A stretch of DNA of 64,000 nucleotides from DTU024 sp964518875. Lineage in GTDB: Bacteria; Bacillota; Clostridia; Christensenellales; Aristaeellaceae. Positions 25,964-34,307 of this stretch are shown one piece after another. Numbering within the stretch: the stretch's first letter is position 1; the number at the start of each line of letters is the position of its first letter. Made by a program: the position numbers and the translations under genes. The notes under the pieces were generated by a model. The model was not told where the DNA came from and ran no database searches. It saw only the letters and a program-made list of their open reading frames with translations. The stretch is taken from positions 34,250 through 98,249 of the forward strand of contig CAZFHI010000005.1 of assembly GCA_964518875.1 (NCBI GenBank). The letters run 5' to 3'.

Positions 25964-27001
25964 TTATTTAAACTGTTTAAGGAAACGCAGGTCCGCGCTG
26001 TGGAAAAGCCTTACGTCGTCTACGCCGTAGCGCATCATAACAAGCCTGTCAAGGCCTATGTTCATATAAAAGCCTGAATAAACGGAAGGGTCAAGCCCCG
26101 CCGCCTTAAGCACGTTCGGGTGCGGCGTGCCGCCCGGCATAACCTCTATCCAGCCGGCGTTCTTGCACACCTTGCAGCCTTTGCCGCCGCATACGAGGCA
26201 CTTCATATCTATTTCAAAGCCGGGCTCCACAAACGGGAAAAAGCCAGCGCGCATACGCACGTCGACGGGCCGTCCGAAAACCTTTTCCAAAACGGTGTTA
26301 ATAAGCAGCTTGCCGGACGAAAAAGGGAAGTCCTTTTCAACTATAAGCGCTTCGTACTGGAAAAAGGCTCTCTCGTGCCTGGCGTCCGTGCTTTCGTTCC
26401 TGTAAACTCTTCCGGGGTACACAAAGCGTGCGGGCGCTCCGTGCTTTTTAAGGTAGCGCACGCTGCCGCCCGTAAGATGGGGCCTGAGGCACAGCCTGTC
26501 AAAGCCCTTTTTGTTTTCAGTGCCCTTGAGCCAGAAGGTATCCATGCTGTCCCTTGCGGGGTGGTCGGGAGGAAAATTTAAATTGTCAAAAGCGTAGGCT
26601 TCGCTTGTTATTTCGTCCTCTGAATATATTTCAAAGCCTAAAGACATAAACGCGTCGTTTAAGTCGTAGCACATCTGCTTTATAGGGTGCAGAGCGCCAG
26701 TGGCTGAAACGTTGCCTGGCAGCGTCATATCGAAGGGAGCGTCAAGATTTGACGCGTTTTCAAGTATGTCCGCTTCCTTGCTGTCGAGCGCTTCAAGCAT
26801 CCGCTGCTTAACCTCGTTTGCGAATCTTCCGGTTTCCCTTTTTTCTTCCGGGCTTAGCTTCGCCAGGCCCTTTAATATACCGGTAAGCGCGCCCTTTTTG
26901 CCCGTGTATTTCTGCCTTATGGCAAAAAGCTCTTCGCTGCTTTTGGCGAGGGCTATGTCCTGCTCCGCTTCTTTGAGCATTTGTTTTAATTCTTCCTGCA
27001 T
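25964..27001 (-). CDS. pheS: Phenylalanine-tRNA ligase alpha subunit
   Basis: This 345-residue catalytic subunit has an N-terminal coiled coil, then class II motifs: HPARDSMDTFW, LRPHLTGGSVRYL, PGRVYRNESTDARHE (motif 2) and GLDRLVMMRYGVDDVR (motif 3). It activates phenylalanine. It is first of the pheS-pheT operon with GGAGG before the ATG. No T-box leader was seen in the 100 bases between the promoter and the start, unlike many Clostridia pheST operons. Confidence 0.97.
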   Translation of the reverse strand: MQEELKQMLKEAEQDIALAKSSEELFAIRQKYTGKKGALTGILKGLAKLSPEEKRETGRFANEVKQRMLEALDSKEADILENASNLDAPFDMTLPGNVSATGALHPIKQMCYDLNDAFMSLGFEIYSEDEITSEAYAFDNLNFPPDHPARDSMDTFWLKGTENKKGFDRLCLRPHLTGGSVRYLKKHGAPARFVYPGRVYRNESTDARHERAFFQYEALIVEKDFPFSSGKLLINTVLEKVFGRPVDVRMRAGFFPFVEPGFEIDMKCLVCGGKGCKVCKNAGWIEVMPGGTPHPNVLKAAGLDPSVYSGFYMNIGLDRLVMMRYGVDDVRLFHSADLRFLKQFK

Positions 27002-27099
27002 ATTTCCTCCAAAAACCGTGTTTTACAGCGTAAATGATACGCGGCGTAAGCCTTGCTTAAATCTGCCGCGCCGTTGCTGTTTATTGTTGCAGCGCAAGC

Positions 27100-27128
27100 A
27101 TTATAGCAAATAAGGCGGAATAGAACAA
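27100..27128 (-). promoter_or_regulatory. Promoter of pheS-pheT
   Basis: On the minus strand TTGTTC (27123-27128) and a perfect TATAAT (27100-27105) are 17 bases apart. The leader to pheS is about 95 bases, too short for a full T-box. Confidence 0.6.
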
Positions 27129-27306
27129 GGTGAAAGAGAAGGTTTTAAGCCGCGCGCCTCGTATCGCGGCTTATGGTTTTATTGCATGGAAACTTTTTTG
27201 ATTTTATAATTTTTCATACATATTTTACCTTTTCTTTATGCCGTCTTAACGTATTATATGTTATATTGGTCTGGGCTTTTAAGCCTGCGAACTGGAGTTT
27301 ATTAAA

Positions 27307-28380
27307 ATGACTAAAGCGAAGAAAATTTTTATAGGCGCCGCCGCCCTGCTTGTTATAGCAATAGTTGCAGGACTGCGTTTGTACGCAAAACGGCAGATTA
27401 AAAAAATACCTAAAATGACCGCAAAAGAATGCCTTGACTATACTTTAGAGGGCAAAGAAGGCGCGACCGTAACGGTAGGCGTCATAAAAAACGGCGCGGC
27501 GGAATGGCGCGTGTACGGTAAGGACGGCGCGGAAATTAAAAAGGAGCTTTACAGCTATGAAACAGGCTCCGTTACTAAAACCATAACGGCGGGCATAATT
27601 GCGGAACTTGTAGATGACGGCAAGTTAAATTTGGACGACACCATAGATAAATATTTAAATCTGCCTTCTAATAAAAAATATCCCTCCTTGCGCGAACTGC
27701 TTACCCATACGTCTGGGTATAAAGAGCACTACTTTGAAAGCCCTATGATAGGCAATTTCTTTTCTTCCAAAAACAGTTTCCGCGGCATAACGGATAATAT
27801 GGCGCTTAACAGAATAGCGAAAGTAAATACTGAAAACGCCGATAAAAGCTGGAGATACTCAAATTTCGGCTTTGCGGCGCTGGGACAGATAATAGAAGCC
27901 GTTACTGGTTCAACTTATACGGATAAGGCGAACGCGTTTTTAAATGAACTGGGAATGGCTCGTTCCCACGTTTCAAACGGGAAAAGCGAAAATAAAAACT
28001 ATTGGGATTGGGAAAAAGAAGACGCGTATCTGCCCGCCGGGGCGATGATATCCAATATAGAGGATATGCTGGTATACGCCAAGCTTCAGCTTAGCAATAC
28101 GGGCGTATACGCTAAAACGCACGATATTATGGCTAAAGTAAACGCCACAAGCAAAAAATACGAATTGATGGATATAAGGGTTGACGCCATGGGGATGGCA
28201 TGGATAATAGATACTAAGCACGGCTTTATATGGCATAACGGCGCCACTGGCAGCTATAACTGCTACATAGGCTTTTGCCCCAAAACGCAGACGGCGGCAG
28301 TGGTATTGTCAAATCTTCCGCCCGAATACAAAATACCGGCGACCGTTACAGGCATAAAAATACTAAAGGAAATGCAGTAG
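27307..28380 (+). CDS. Membrane-anchored serine hydrolase (class C beta-lactamase fold)
   Basis: An N-terminal signal anchor (KIFIGAAALLVIAIVAGLRL) is followed by a penicillin-binding/beta-lactamase-fold domain. The active-site SxxK is in TGSVTKTI, the YxN equivalent in RYSNFGFAALG and the third motif in WHNGATGSY. The family includes D-amino-acid peptidases, esterases and some beta-lactamases; the HTSGY and LPAGAMISNIEDM segments fit the general serine hydrolase group. It is extracytoplasmic. Resistance is not implied. Confidence 0.8.
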   Translation: MTKAKKIFIGAAALLVIAIVAGLRLYAKRQIKKIPKMTAKECLDYTLEGKEGATVTVGVIKNGAAEWRVYGKDGAEIKKELYSYETGSVTKTITAGIIAELVDDGKLNLDDTIDKYLNLPSNKKYPSLRELLTHTSGYKEHYFESPMIGNFFSSKNSFRGITDNMALNRIAKVNTENADKSWRYSNFGFAALGQIIEAVTGSTYTDKANAFLNELGMARSHVSNGKSENKNYWDWEKEDAYLPAGAMISNIEDMLVYAKLQLSNTGVYAKTHDIMAKVNATSKKYELMDIRVDAMGMAWIIDTKHGFIWHNGATGSYNCYIGFCPKTQTAAVVLSNLPPEYKIPATVTGIKILKEMQ

Positions 28381-28394
28381 ATTTAAAAAAATAT

Positions 28395-28886
28395 ATGGAT
28401 ATAGATTTTGAAGAACTGACGCATGATAATTACAATTTGGCGCGTAATATACAGTATGACGATGTGCGAAACAGCTTTGTAGACGAATTATCGACCGTTA
28501 TGGAGCTTACCGATTACGGAGTAAAGCATAACTGTTCGGGGCATACTTTTCTTATAAAATTTAAGGGACGGCCTGTAGGAATAATACTGCCTGGCGAAGC
28601 GTTTTCCTGGGAAACCGATCCCCCTTATTTAAAGGAGCGGCCTTTCTATCGTTTAACGTGTTTTTTTATTGATAAAAAATACAATGGAACAGGCGTTGGC
28701 GGAGCCGCTCTGGAAAAAGCGATTGTTCTTGTTTATAATGATTTTGGCGTCCGCCCTATAGTGCTCGGGTGCCATAAGGACAATAAAAGCGCCGCCGCGT
28801 TTTATATGAAGCATGGTTTTTCAAAAACAAACTTTATGGAAGGCAGCGATTGCTACTATACGCGCTTCCCTGACAAACAAATTTAA
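28395..28886 (+). CDS. GNAT family N-acetyltransferase
   Basis: This roughly 163-residue GNAT has the acetyl-CoA-binding loop in KYNGTGVGGAALEKA and the terminal GFSK motif (AAAFYMKHGFSKTNFM). A longer open frame starts inside the hydrolase gene, but the ATG at 28395 gives a normal-length domain; its ribosome-binding site is poor, so translation may be coupled to the upstream gene. The substrate is unknown. Confidence 0.75.
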   Translation: MDIDFEELTHDNYNLARNIQYDDVRNSFVDELSTVMELTDYGVKHNCSGHTFLIKFKGRPVGIILPGEAFSWETDPPYLKERPFYRLTCFFIDKKYNGTGVGGAALEKAIVLVYNDFGVRPIVLGCHKDNKSAAAFYMKHGFSKTNFMEGSDCYYTRFPDKQI

Positions 28887-28907
28887 ATTTGCAGTAAAGG
28901 AGCGCCG

Positions 28908-29447
28908 ATGAATATAATAATATACGGTTCGCAGTACGGAACGGCAAAAAGATATGCGGAAGAACTATCAAACAGAACGGGAATTGAATTAAAATCATAT
29001 GAATGTGTTGAAGACGTCAATAAATATGAAAATATCGTCTTTATAGGAGCCTTGTACGCCGGCGGAGTAAAGGGCATGAAAAAAACTTTTAAGCGTATGG
29101 CAGATTGTTCGCTTCACAAGATTATTATTGCTACAGTGGGCCTTGCCGACCCTGACGACAGGGAAAACATCAAGGCTATAAAAAAAGGAATTAAGAACCA
29201 GCTTCCCGAAGAAGTGTATAATAAAGCTATTGTTTTTAATCTGCGCGGCGGAATCGATTACTCAAGGCTCAATTTCAAGCACAAGATAATGATGAGCATG
29301 CTGTATAAAAAAGCTGTCAAAATGCCGGAAGAAAAGAAAACGTCAGAAGTAAAGGCTATGATTGAAACGTACAATAAGCAGGTGGATTTTGTAGACTTTG
29401 AAAGCCTGAACCCCATTATACGTGAATTAGCGAATACGGTTTGCTGA
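28908..29447 (+). CDS. Flavodoxin-domain protein
   Basis: This 179-residue protein begins IIYGSQYGTAKRYAEEL, the FMN phosphate-binding loop of flavodoxins, followed by VFIGALYAGGVKGMKKTF. It resembles the flavodoxin-like group that includes protoporphyrinogen oxidase HemG, but a haem pathway is not visible here. It probably transfers electrons in the cytoplasm. AAAGGAG precedes the ATG. Confidence 0.8.
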   Translation: MNIIIYGSQYGTAKRYAEELSNRTGIELKSYECVEDVNKYENIVFIGALYAGGVKGMKKTFKRMADCSLHKIIIATVGLADPDDRENIKAIKKGIKNQLPEEVYNKAIVFNLRGGIDYSRLNFKHKIMMSMLYKKAVKMPEEKKTSEVKAMIETYNKQVDFVDFESLNPIIRELANTVC

Positions 29448-29549
29448 TTTTATCGCGTCCCTTGCGTCATATTCTTAAAAAGCTGTAAAGCGAGTATTTT
29501 ATTATACTAGCGTTTAGCTTATACAAACTTAAATTTTTGGAGGAACTTT

Positions 29550-29921
29550 ATGAAAATATTTTTAAAAGCGTTGATTCGAGGAATTATACCCTTCGCTATT
29601 ACGACAGGCATATCCTTAATAATGCGTTACCAAAAGATGGACGCGTTCCAGGTAAAATCCACTTTTGTAACAGGGCTTATTATAGCTTTTGTTGCGGCAT
29701 CCTCAGTAATATATGAAATTGACAGCTGGTCAATTAAAAAGCAGTCGCTTATACACTTGTTAATAATGTCTTTAACGGTGCTGCCGTGTTTGTTTTTAAG
29801 CGGATGGTTCAAGCTTGATACCGCTTTGGATTATTTAAAAGTATTGGGCATGTTCCTTTTTACAGGCGCTATACTTTGGAGCGTATTATATTTTATATTC
29901 GGGAAGCTGTTGTCTAAATAA
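29550..29921 (+). CDS. DUF3021 family membrane protein
   Basis: This 123-residue protein has four hydrophobic helices (residues 8-25, 38-55, 68-88, 98-118) and the DUF3021 look, with GLIIAFVAASSVIYEIDSWS in the centre. DUF3021 proteins often sit beside LytTR regulators, none of which is found here. The function is unknown. GGAGG lies 6 bases before the ATG. Confidence 0.75.
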   Translation: MKIFLKALIRGIIPFAITTGISLIMRYQKMDAFQVKSTFVTGLIIAFVAASSVIYEIDSWSIKKQSLIHLLIMSLTVLPCLFLSGWFKLDTALDYLKVLGMFLFTGAILWSVLYFIFGKLLSK

Positions 29922-29957
29922 TTAAGCTCTTAAGCAACGCAGGAAAGAAGCTTCATA

Positions 29958-30605
29958 ATGAACTATAAACATATAAATATGCAAACTTACAAAAGGAAAA
30001 GCCATTTTGAATATTTCAGCCGTCTGGCTTACCCGTATGTCGGCGTAACGGTAAACGTAAATATTACTGAACTGCTGAAAATCATAAAAGCAAAAAAGCT
30101 CCCGTTTTTTTTAACAATATGCTTTTGCGTTTCAGAATCCGCGAACCGCGTGCCGGAATTAAGACAAAGGATAATAAATAACGGAATTATAGAGTATGAT
30201 TTCTGCCCTACCTCTCATACGGTGGCGCTGGAAGACAGCACTTATTGCTACTGCAGCTTAGACAGCCGCCGCCCTTTTGAGGATTATTTAATCTACGCAA
30301 AAAAAGAGCAGGAAAAGGCCAAAAAAAGAAACTCGATAAATGAAGAAAAAGACGACGCGCTGAGCAAAATTTTTATATCTACGCTCCCGTGGATATCCTA
30401 TACCGCTCTTATTAACCCGGTGCCAATTCCTGCCGACAGCAACCCCAGGATCACGTGGGGAAAATACTTTGCGCAGAATAGTGAAACGCTGCTCCCTGTC
30501 TCCGTATTATGCAACCACGCGCTTGTAGACGGGCTGCATATTTCAAAATTTTATGAATATTTAAACGAAGAAATCGCCGCTGTTGCGCGGCAATTTGGGA
30601 TTTGA
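29958..30605 (+). CDS. Chloramphenicol acetyltransferase-like protein (CatA family)
   Basis: This 215-residue protein has the CAT fold and its catalytic signature HxxxDG in CNHALVDGLHIS near residue 190. The N-terminal RKSHFEYFSRLAYPYVGVTV region also fits CatA. Many members of this family in gut Bacillota are not proven to inactivate chloramphenicol, so resistance is only possible. It is followed by a TGATG overlap with a broken GNAT gene. Confidence 0.75.
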   Translation: MNYKHINMQTYKRKSHFEYFSRLAYPYVGVTVNVNITELLKIIKAKKLPFFLTICFCVSESANRVPELRQRIINNGIIEYDFCPTSHTVALEDSTYCYCSLDSRRPFEDYLIYAKKEQEKAKKRNSINEEKDDALSKIFISTLPWISYTALINPVPIPADSNPRITWGKYFAQNSETLLPVSVLCNHALVDGLHISKFYEYLNEEIAAVARQFGI

Positions 30606-31204
30606 TGGAAAAAAGAGATTTGCAGACGCCGACAATTAAAACTGAGCGTTTGATTTTAAGAAAATTTACAGAACAGGATTTAGAAGCGCTCTTTTTCATT
30701 CTTAAAGATGAAGAAGTCAATAAATTTCTTCCATGGTATCCTGTGAAAAATATAGAAGAGACAAGAACGTTTTATGAGGAACGATATGCTTCAAAATATG
30801 TACAGAAACAAGGTTACGCATATGCCATTTGCTTAAAAGAAGATAATTATCCAATAGGTTATATAAAAGTTGATATGGAAGAACATCATGACTTTGGCTA
30901 TGGTTTGCGTAAGGATTTTTGGCGCATGTGAATTGCTACAGAAGCGGGAAAGGCAGTTGTAGAGCGTGTAAAAAAAGATGGATTGCCTTATATCACAGCC
31001 ACCCATGACAAAAACAATCCGAGAAGTGGAAATGTAATGAAAAAAATAGGCATGAAATACTGCTATTCATATGAAGAACAATGGCAGCCAAAAGATTTTC
31101 CGGTAATTTTTAGAATGTATCAGCTAAATTTTGATGGCAATACGGATTTTATATATAGCAAATATTGGAACGGGTCTGATAATCATTTTATCGAGGACTT
31201 ATAG
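30605..31204 (+). pseudogene. GNAT acetyltransferase interrupted by an in-frame TGA
   Basis: The frame is continuous from MEKRDLQTP to HFIEDL except for a single TGA at 30929-30931. It falls in FWRM-stop-IATEAGKAV, where family members have a Gly (compare FWGKGIATEAG), so one GGA to TGA change explains it. The protein would be 199 residues. TGA is used as a normal stop throughout the window, so recoding is unlikely. It is either a recent pseudogene or a base-calling error. It overlaps the CAT stop. Confidence 0.8.
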
Positions 31205-31354
31205 GCTAAACTGCAAACTTCCAGTTTACTGATTTTAATAAGCCTTGTTAAATATTATTGCGCCGCAAACGAACGCTTTATTTATGGTATATTAGCCATG
31301 GGATTCCGCGCGCAAGAAACCGTCAAACAATTTATAATAAGGGGAAACAATAAT

Positions 31355-32227
31355 ATGAAAAACGAGATTAAATTATTTGAAGGAAACCAGATACGCTCCG
31401 CGTGGGATAACGAAAAGGAAGAGTGGTATTTCTCAGTCATTGACGTGCTGGGCGTTTTAACCGAGAGCGAAAATCCCAGAAAATATTGGAGCGTTCTTAA
31501 AACCAGATTGAAAAAAGAGGGAAATGAGTTGGCTACAATTTGTAGCCAACTGAAATTGAAATCCCCCAAAGACGGTAAAATGTATAAAACCGACGTCGCC
31601 GATATGCAGGGAATATTCCGCATAATTCAATCTGTCCCGTCCCCCAAGGCGGAACCTTTCAAGATGTGGTTAGCAGAAGTCGGCAAGGAAAGATTGGATG
31701 AGATAGCAGACCCCGAACTCGCAATTGACCGCGCTTTGGAAACTTATTTGCGAAAGGGCTATTCCAGAGAGTGGATAAACCAAAGGCTGCAGGCGATTCA
31801 GGTAAGAAAAGAACTTACGGATTCATGGCAGGATCACGGCGTAAAAGAAGACGTGGAATATGCAATATTAACCAATGAAATTTCCAAAGCATGGTCTGGA
31901 ATGACGACAAGAGAGTATAAGGACTTCAAGGGGCTTAAAAAACAAAACCTCAGGGACAATATGTCAACGACAGAGCTTATTCTAAATATGCTTGCGGAAA
32001 CGGCAACCAAAGATATAAACGAAGCGTCAAATCCGCATGGCTTAGAAGAAAATAAACACACTGCAAGGCGCGGTGGAAATATTGCAGGTAATGCAAGAAA
32101 AGAGATTGAAGAAGCTACGGGAAAGCCTGTTGTAACAAGTAAAAACGCCATTGATTTTGGAAGGCTTATAAACGATGTAACAAAAGAACTGCCCCAAAAT
32201 AAGAAAGATTCAGAAGATAACAAATAA
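31355..32227 (+). CDS. BRO-N domain protein (phage antirepressor / DinD-like)
   Basis: This 290-residue protein starts with a BRO-N domain (about residues 1-110: LFEGNQIRSAWDNEKEEWYF, SVIDVLGVLTES, KTDVADMQGIFRIIQSVPSP, FKMWLAEVG). A middle region (YLRKGYSREWINQRLQAIQ) and a charged C-terminus (residues 220-290) follow. BRO-N proteins act as antirepressors or DNA-damage-inducible factors in phages and mobile elements. No phage genes are adjacent. The start at 31355 is chosen for AGGGG upstream. It is a probable mobile-element leftover. Confidence 0.8.
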   Translation: MKNEIKLFEGNQIRSAWDNEKEEWYFSVIDVLGVLTESENPRKYWSVLKTRLKKEGNELATICSQLKLKSPKDGKMYKTDVADMQGIFRIIQSVPSPKAEPFKMWLAEVGKERLDEIADPELAIDRALETYLRKGYSREWINQRLQAIQVRKELTDSWQDHGVKEDVEYAILTNEISKAWSGMTTREYKDFKGLKKQNLRDNMSTTELILNMLAETATKDINEASNPHGLEENKHTARRGGNIAGNARKEIEEATGKPVVTSKNAIDFGRLINDVTKELPQNKKDSEDNK

Positions 32228-32297
32228 AAAAGATAAATTCTGATATACTGCTTTTATTATATAAAGATGCAGTTTGTTTAGGCGGGCGGTTTTCAAT

Positions 32298-32327
32298 TTG
32301 ACAGCAGTATAAAAAGTCTAATATAAT
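32298..32327 (+). promoter_or_regulatory. Consensus promoter before a broken GNAT gene
   Basis: TTGACA (32298-32303) and TATAAT (32322-32327) are both perfect, with an 18-base spacer. It points at the frameshifted GNAT gene. Confidence 0.7.
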
Positions 32328-32378
32328 TGCAGCGGCAACACAAAAATAATTTTGCGGTAGTAAATATTCGCCGTTAAA

Positions 32379-32872
32379 ATGGGTACGCAGGCGTTGATAA
32401 ATCAGTTTGAAAATAAATATATCAAAACGTTATAAAACTTTGGAACGAATCTGTTTTAAAAAAGGAAGCGCTATATAAGCCTATTGACGAAAACTATTTT
32501 AATAAAAAATTTTTAAGCGACCTTAACTGCGACCCGCGCTTTGCTTTTGTGTGCGAGAAAAACGGCGAAATACCAAAAGGCCCAAGGCCTATCCTTGCGG
32601 CTACCTTTGAAAATAAAATGGTGAGCTTTACAGGCCCTGTGGATAAGCAGGAATCAGGCGGGAGCTGGTTTACCGGCATTTGTACCGACCCGGATTTTAA
32701 ACGCCGCGGCATAGCAACGGCGCTTTTTAACCTGCTTATGCAGGAATTTATACAGATAGGCGCAAGCTTCAGCTCTATATTTACAGGTGAAGACAACAGG
32801 GCAAGACGCATATACGAAAGAACGGGCTTTAAGCCCATGCGCAAATGGTCTGTAATGGCAAAAGATATATAA
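32379..32872 (+). pseudogene. GNAT acetyltransferase with N-terminal frameshift
   Basis: The C-terminal domain is intact from KLWNESVLKKEALYKP to VMAKDI, with acetyl-CoA loop CTDPDFKRRGIATALFN and the RIYERTGFKP motif. This frame has no usable start before 32417. A second frame starting ATG at 32379 (MGTQALINQFENKY) runs into it with a shift of one base near 32415. Together they give a normal GNAT of about 164 residues, so a single indel has broken the gene, or the assembly has an error in an A/T run. Confidence 0.7.
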
Positions 32873-32890
32873 ACCGCTTGCGCAGTTAAA

Positions 32891-32920
32891 AATTAAAGCG
32901 GCTTTTAAGCCGCTTTAATT
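32891..32920. terminator. Bidirectional terminator
   Basis: A perfect palindrome (arms AATTAAAGCGGCTT and complement) lies with T- and A-tracts on both sides. It separates the GNAT remnant from the convergent GH4 operon. Confidence 0.8.
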
Positions 32921-34243
32921 TTACCTGTACTCCTTCATATAGTCCCCGTGGGCTTCTATAAGATCGTCCACCATCTGTTTTATTTTGTCTTTGTTAAGTT
33001 CAGACGACGTGTGCGGGTCAAGCATGGCGGCCATGTATATGTCCTCGCGCTTTTTGCTTATTGCCGCCTGTATGGTAAGCAGCTGCACGTTTATGTTAAG
33101 GCGGTTCATGGCGGCTAACTGCTCGGGCAGATTGCCTACGTGGCACGGGTGTATGCCGGAGCCGTTCACAAGGCACGGCACTTCAACGCAGGCGTTATAA
33201 GGCAAGTTGTCTATGAGCCCTGCGTTAAGCACGTTGCCGCCTATCTGCGCGGCGTTGTCCGTTATAACGGCTTCCATTATGGTGGCCGCGTATTCCTTTG
33301 AATGAACGAAGTCTTTTTCTTCCTTATGGTTTAATATGTCTTCTTTTTCTTTTTCCCAGTTTTTTATCTGCTCCACGCAGCGGCGCGGGTATTCGTCAAG
33401 CGGTATATTGAACTTATCTATGTATTCAGGAGTGTCCTTTCGTATGTAAAAATTGTTGTACTCGCTGTTGTGCTCGCTGCTTTCCGTGCAGTAATAGCCG
33501 AAATCCTTAATATATTCAAAGCGCACCATGTCGTTGTGCTTTTTTGTTTCGTTCATTTTCTGCGCGCGCCTTTTTATTTCCGGGTACAGGTCGTTGCCGT
33601 ATTTATCCTCTATTTTAAGCAGCCACGCCATGTGGTTTATGCCGGCTATAAGCTCTTTTCTCTGTTCAAGCTTATCCTGCATGCCTAAACTTTCAAGCAG
33701 TTTTTTGGAGCACACCTGCACGCTGTGGCAAAGCCCCACTGTTTTAACAGGCGTATAGCGCAGCATGTATCCTGTAAGCATGGCCATGGGGTTTACGTAG
33801 TTAAGGAAAAGCGCGTCGTGGCAAACTTCCGCTATGTCGTCCGCGAAATCCTGCATAACGGGTATGGTGCGCAGCGCGCGCATAATGCCGCCTATGCCTA
33901 AAGTATCCCCTATAGTCTGGCGAAGGCCGTATTTTTTTGGTATTTCAAAGTCCGTAACGGTGCACGGCTCATAAAAGCCTACCTGTATCGTGTTTATTAC
34001 AAAGTCCGCGTTTTTTAACGCTTCCTTTCTTTTTTCAACGCCTAAATAGGCGCTTATAGAAGCCCTTTTATCGTTAAAGCGCTCGTTGTAGCTTTCAAGT
34101 ATTATCTTGCTTTCCGAAAGCCTTTTTCCGTCTATATCGTACAGGGCGAATTCCGCCTCTTTAAGCGCGTCGGTATTCATGCAGTCCATTACTATGTTGC
34201 GCACAAATACGGTGCTGCCCGCCCCCATAAAAGTAATCTTCAT
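32921..34243 (-). CDS. GH4 glycosidase (alpha-galactosidase/alpha-glucosidase family)
   Basis: This 440-residue family GH4 enzyme needs NAD and a divalent metal. It has the Rossmann motif FMGAGSTVFVRN, VINTIQVGFYEP, GDTLGIGGIMRALRTIP, NYVNPMAMLTGY, the metal-binding C-H pair in GLCHSVQ, and NHMAWLLKI. The GLCHS variant suits the MelA/AglA group that cleaves alpha-galactosides or alpha-glucosides. The start ATG at 34243 follows GGAGGAAG. It is downstream of and cotranscribed with a GPH sugar symporter, so it probably processes the imported sugar. Confidence 0.85.
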   Translation of the reverse strand: MKITFMGAGSTVFVRNIVMDCMNTDALKEAEFALYDIDGKRLSESKIILESYNERFNDKRASISAYLGVEKRKEALKNADFVINTIQVGFYEPCTVTDFEIPKKYGLRQTIGDTLGIGGIMRALRTIPVMQDFADDIAEVCHDALFLNYVNPMAMLTGYMLRYTPVKTVGLCHSVQVCSKKLLESLGMQDKLEQRKELIAGINHMAWLLKIEDKYGNDLYPEIKRRAQKMNETKKHNDMVRFEYIKDFGYYCTESSEHNSEYNNFYIRKDTPEYIDKFNIPLDEYPRRCVEQIKNWEKEKEDILNHKEEKDFVHSKEYAATIMEAVITDNAAQIGGNVLNAGLIDNLPYNACVEVPCLVNGSGIHPCHVGNLPEQLAAMNRLNINVQLLTIQAAISKKREDIYMAAMLDPHTSSELNKDKIKQMVDDLIEAHGDYMKEYR

Positions 34244-34307
34244 AACTTCCTCCTTATTTTTCCCCATTCTATACTCCAGCGCGCTAAAATACAACACCGC
34301 GCTGGCG

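Noticed and set aside
27002..27306. T-box leader for pheS-pheT
   Set aside because: No AGGGTGG-type T-box sequence on the minus strand, and the leader after the promoter is only about 95 bases.
29958..30605. Proven chloramphenicol resistance gene
   Set aside because: The HxxxDG motif is present, but many CAT-like proteins of gut Bacillota are not shown to inactivate the drug; sequence alone cannot decide.
30929..30931. Recoding of TGA as Gly, as in some candidate phyla
   Set aside because: TGA is a working stop in many genes here, including numerous ATGA overlaps, so a single in-frame TGA is better read as a mutation.
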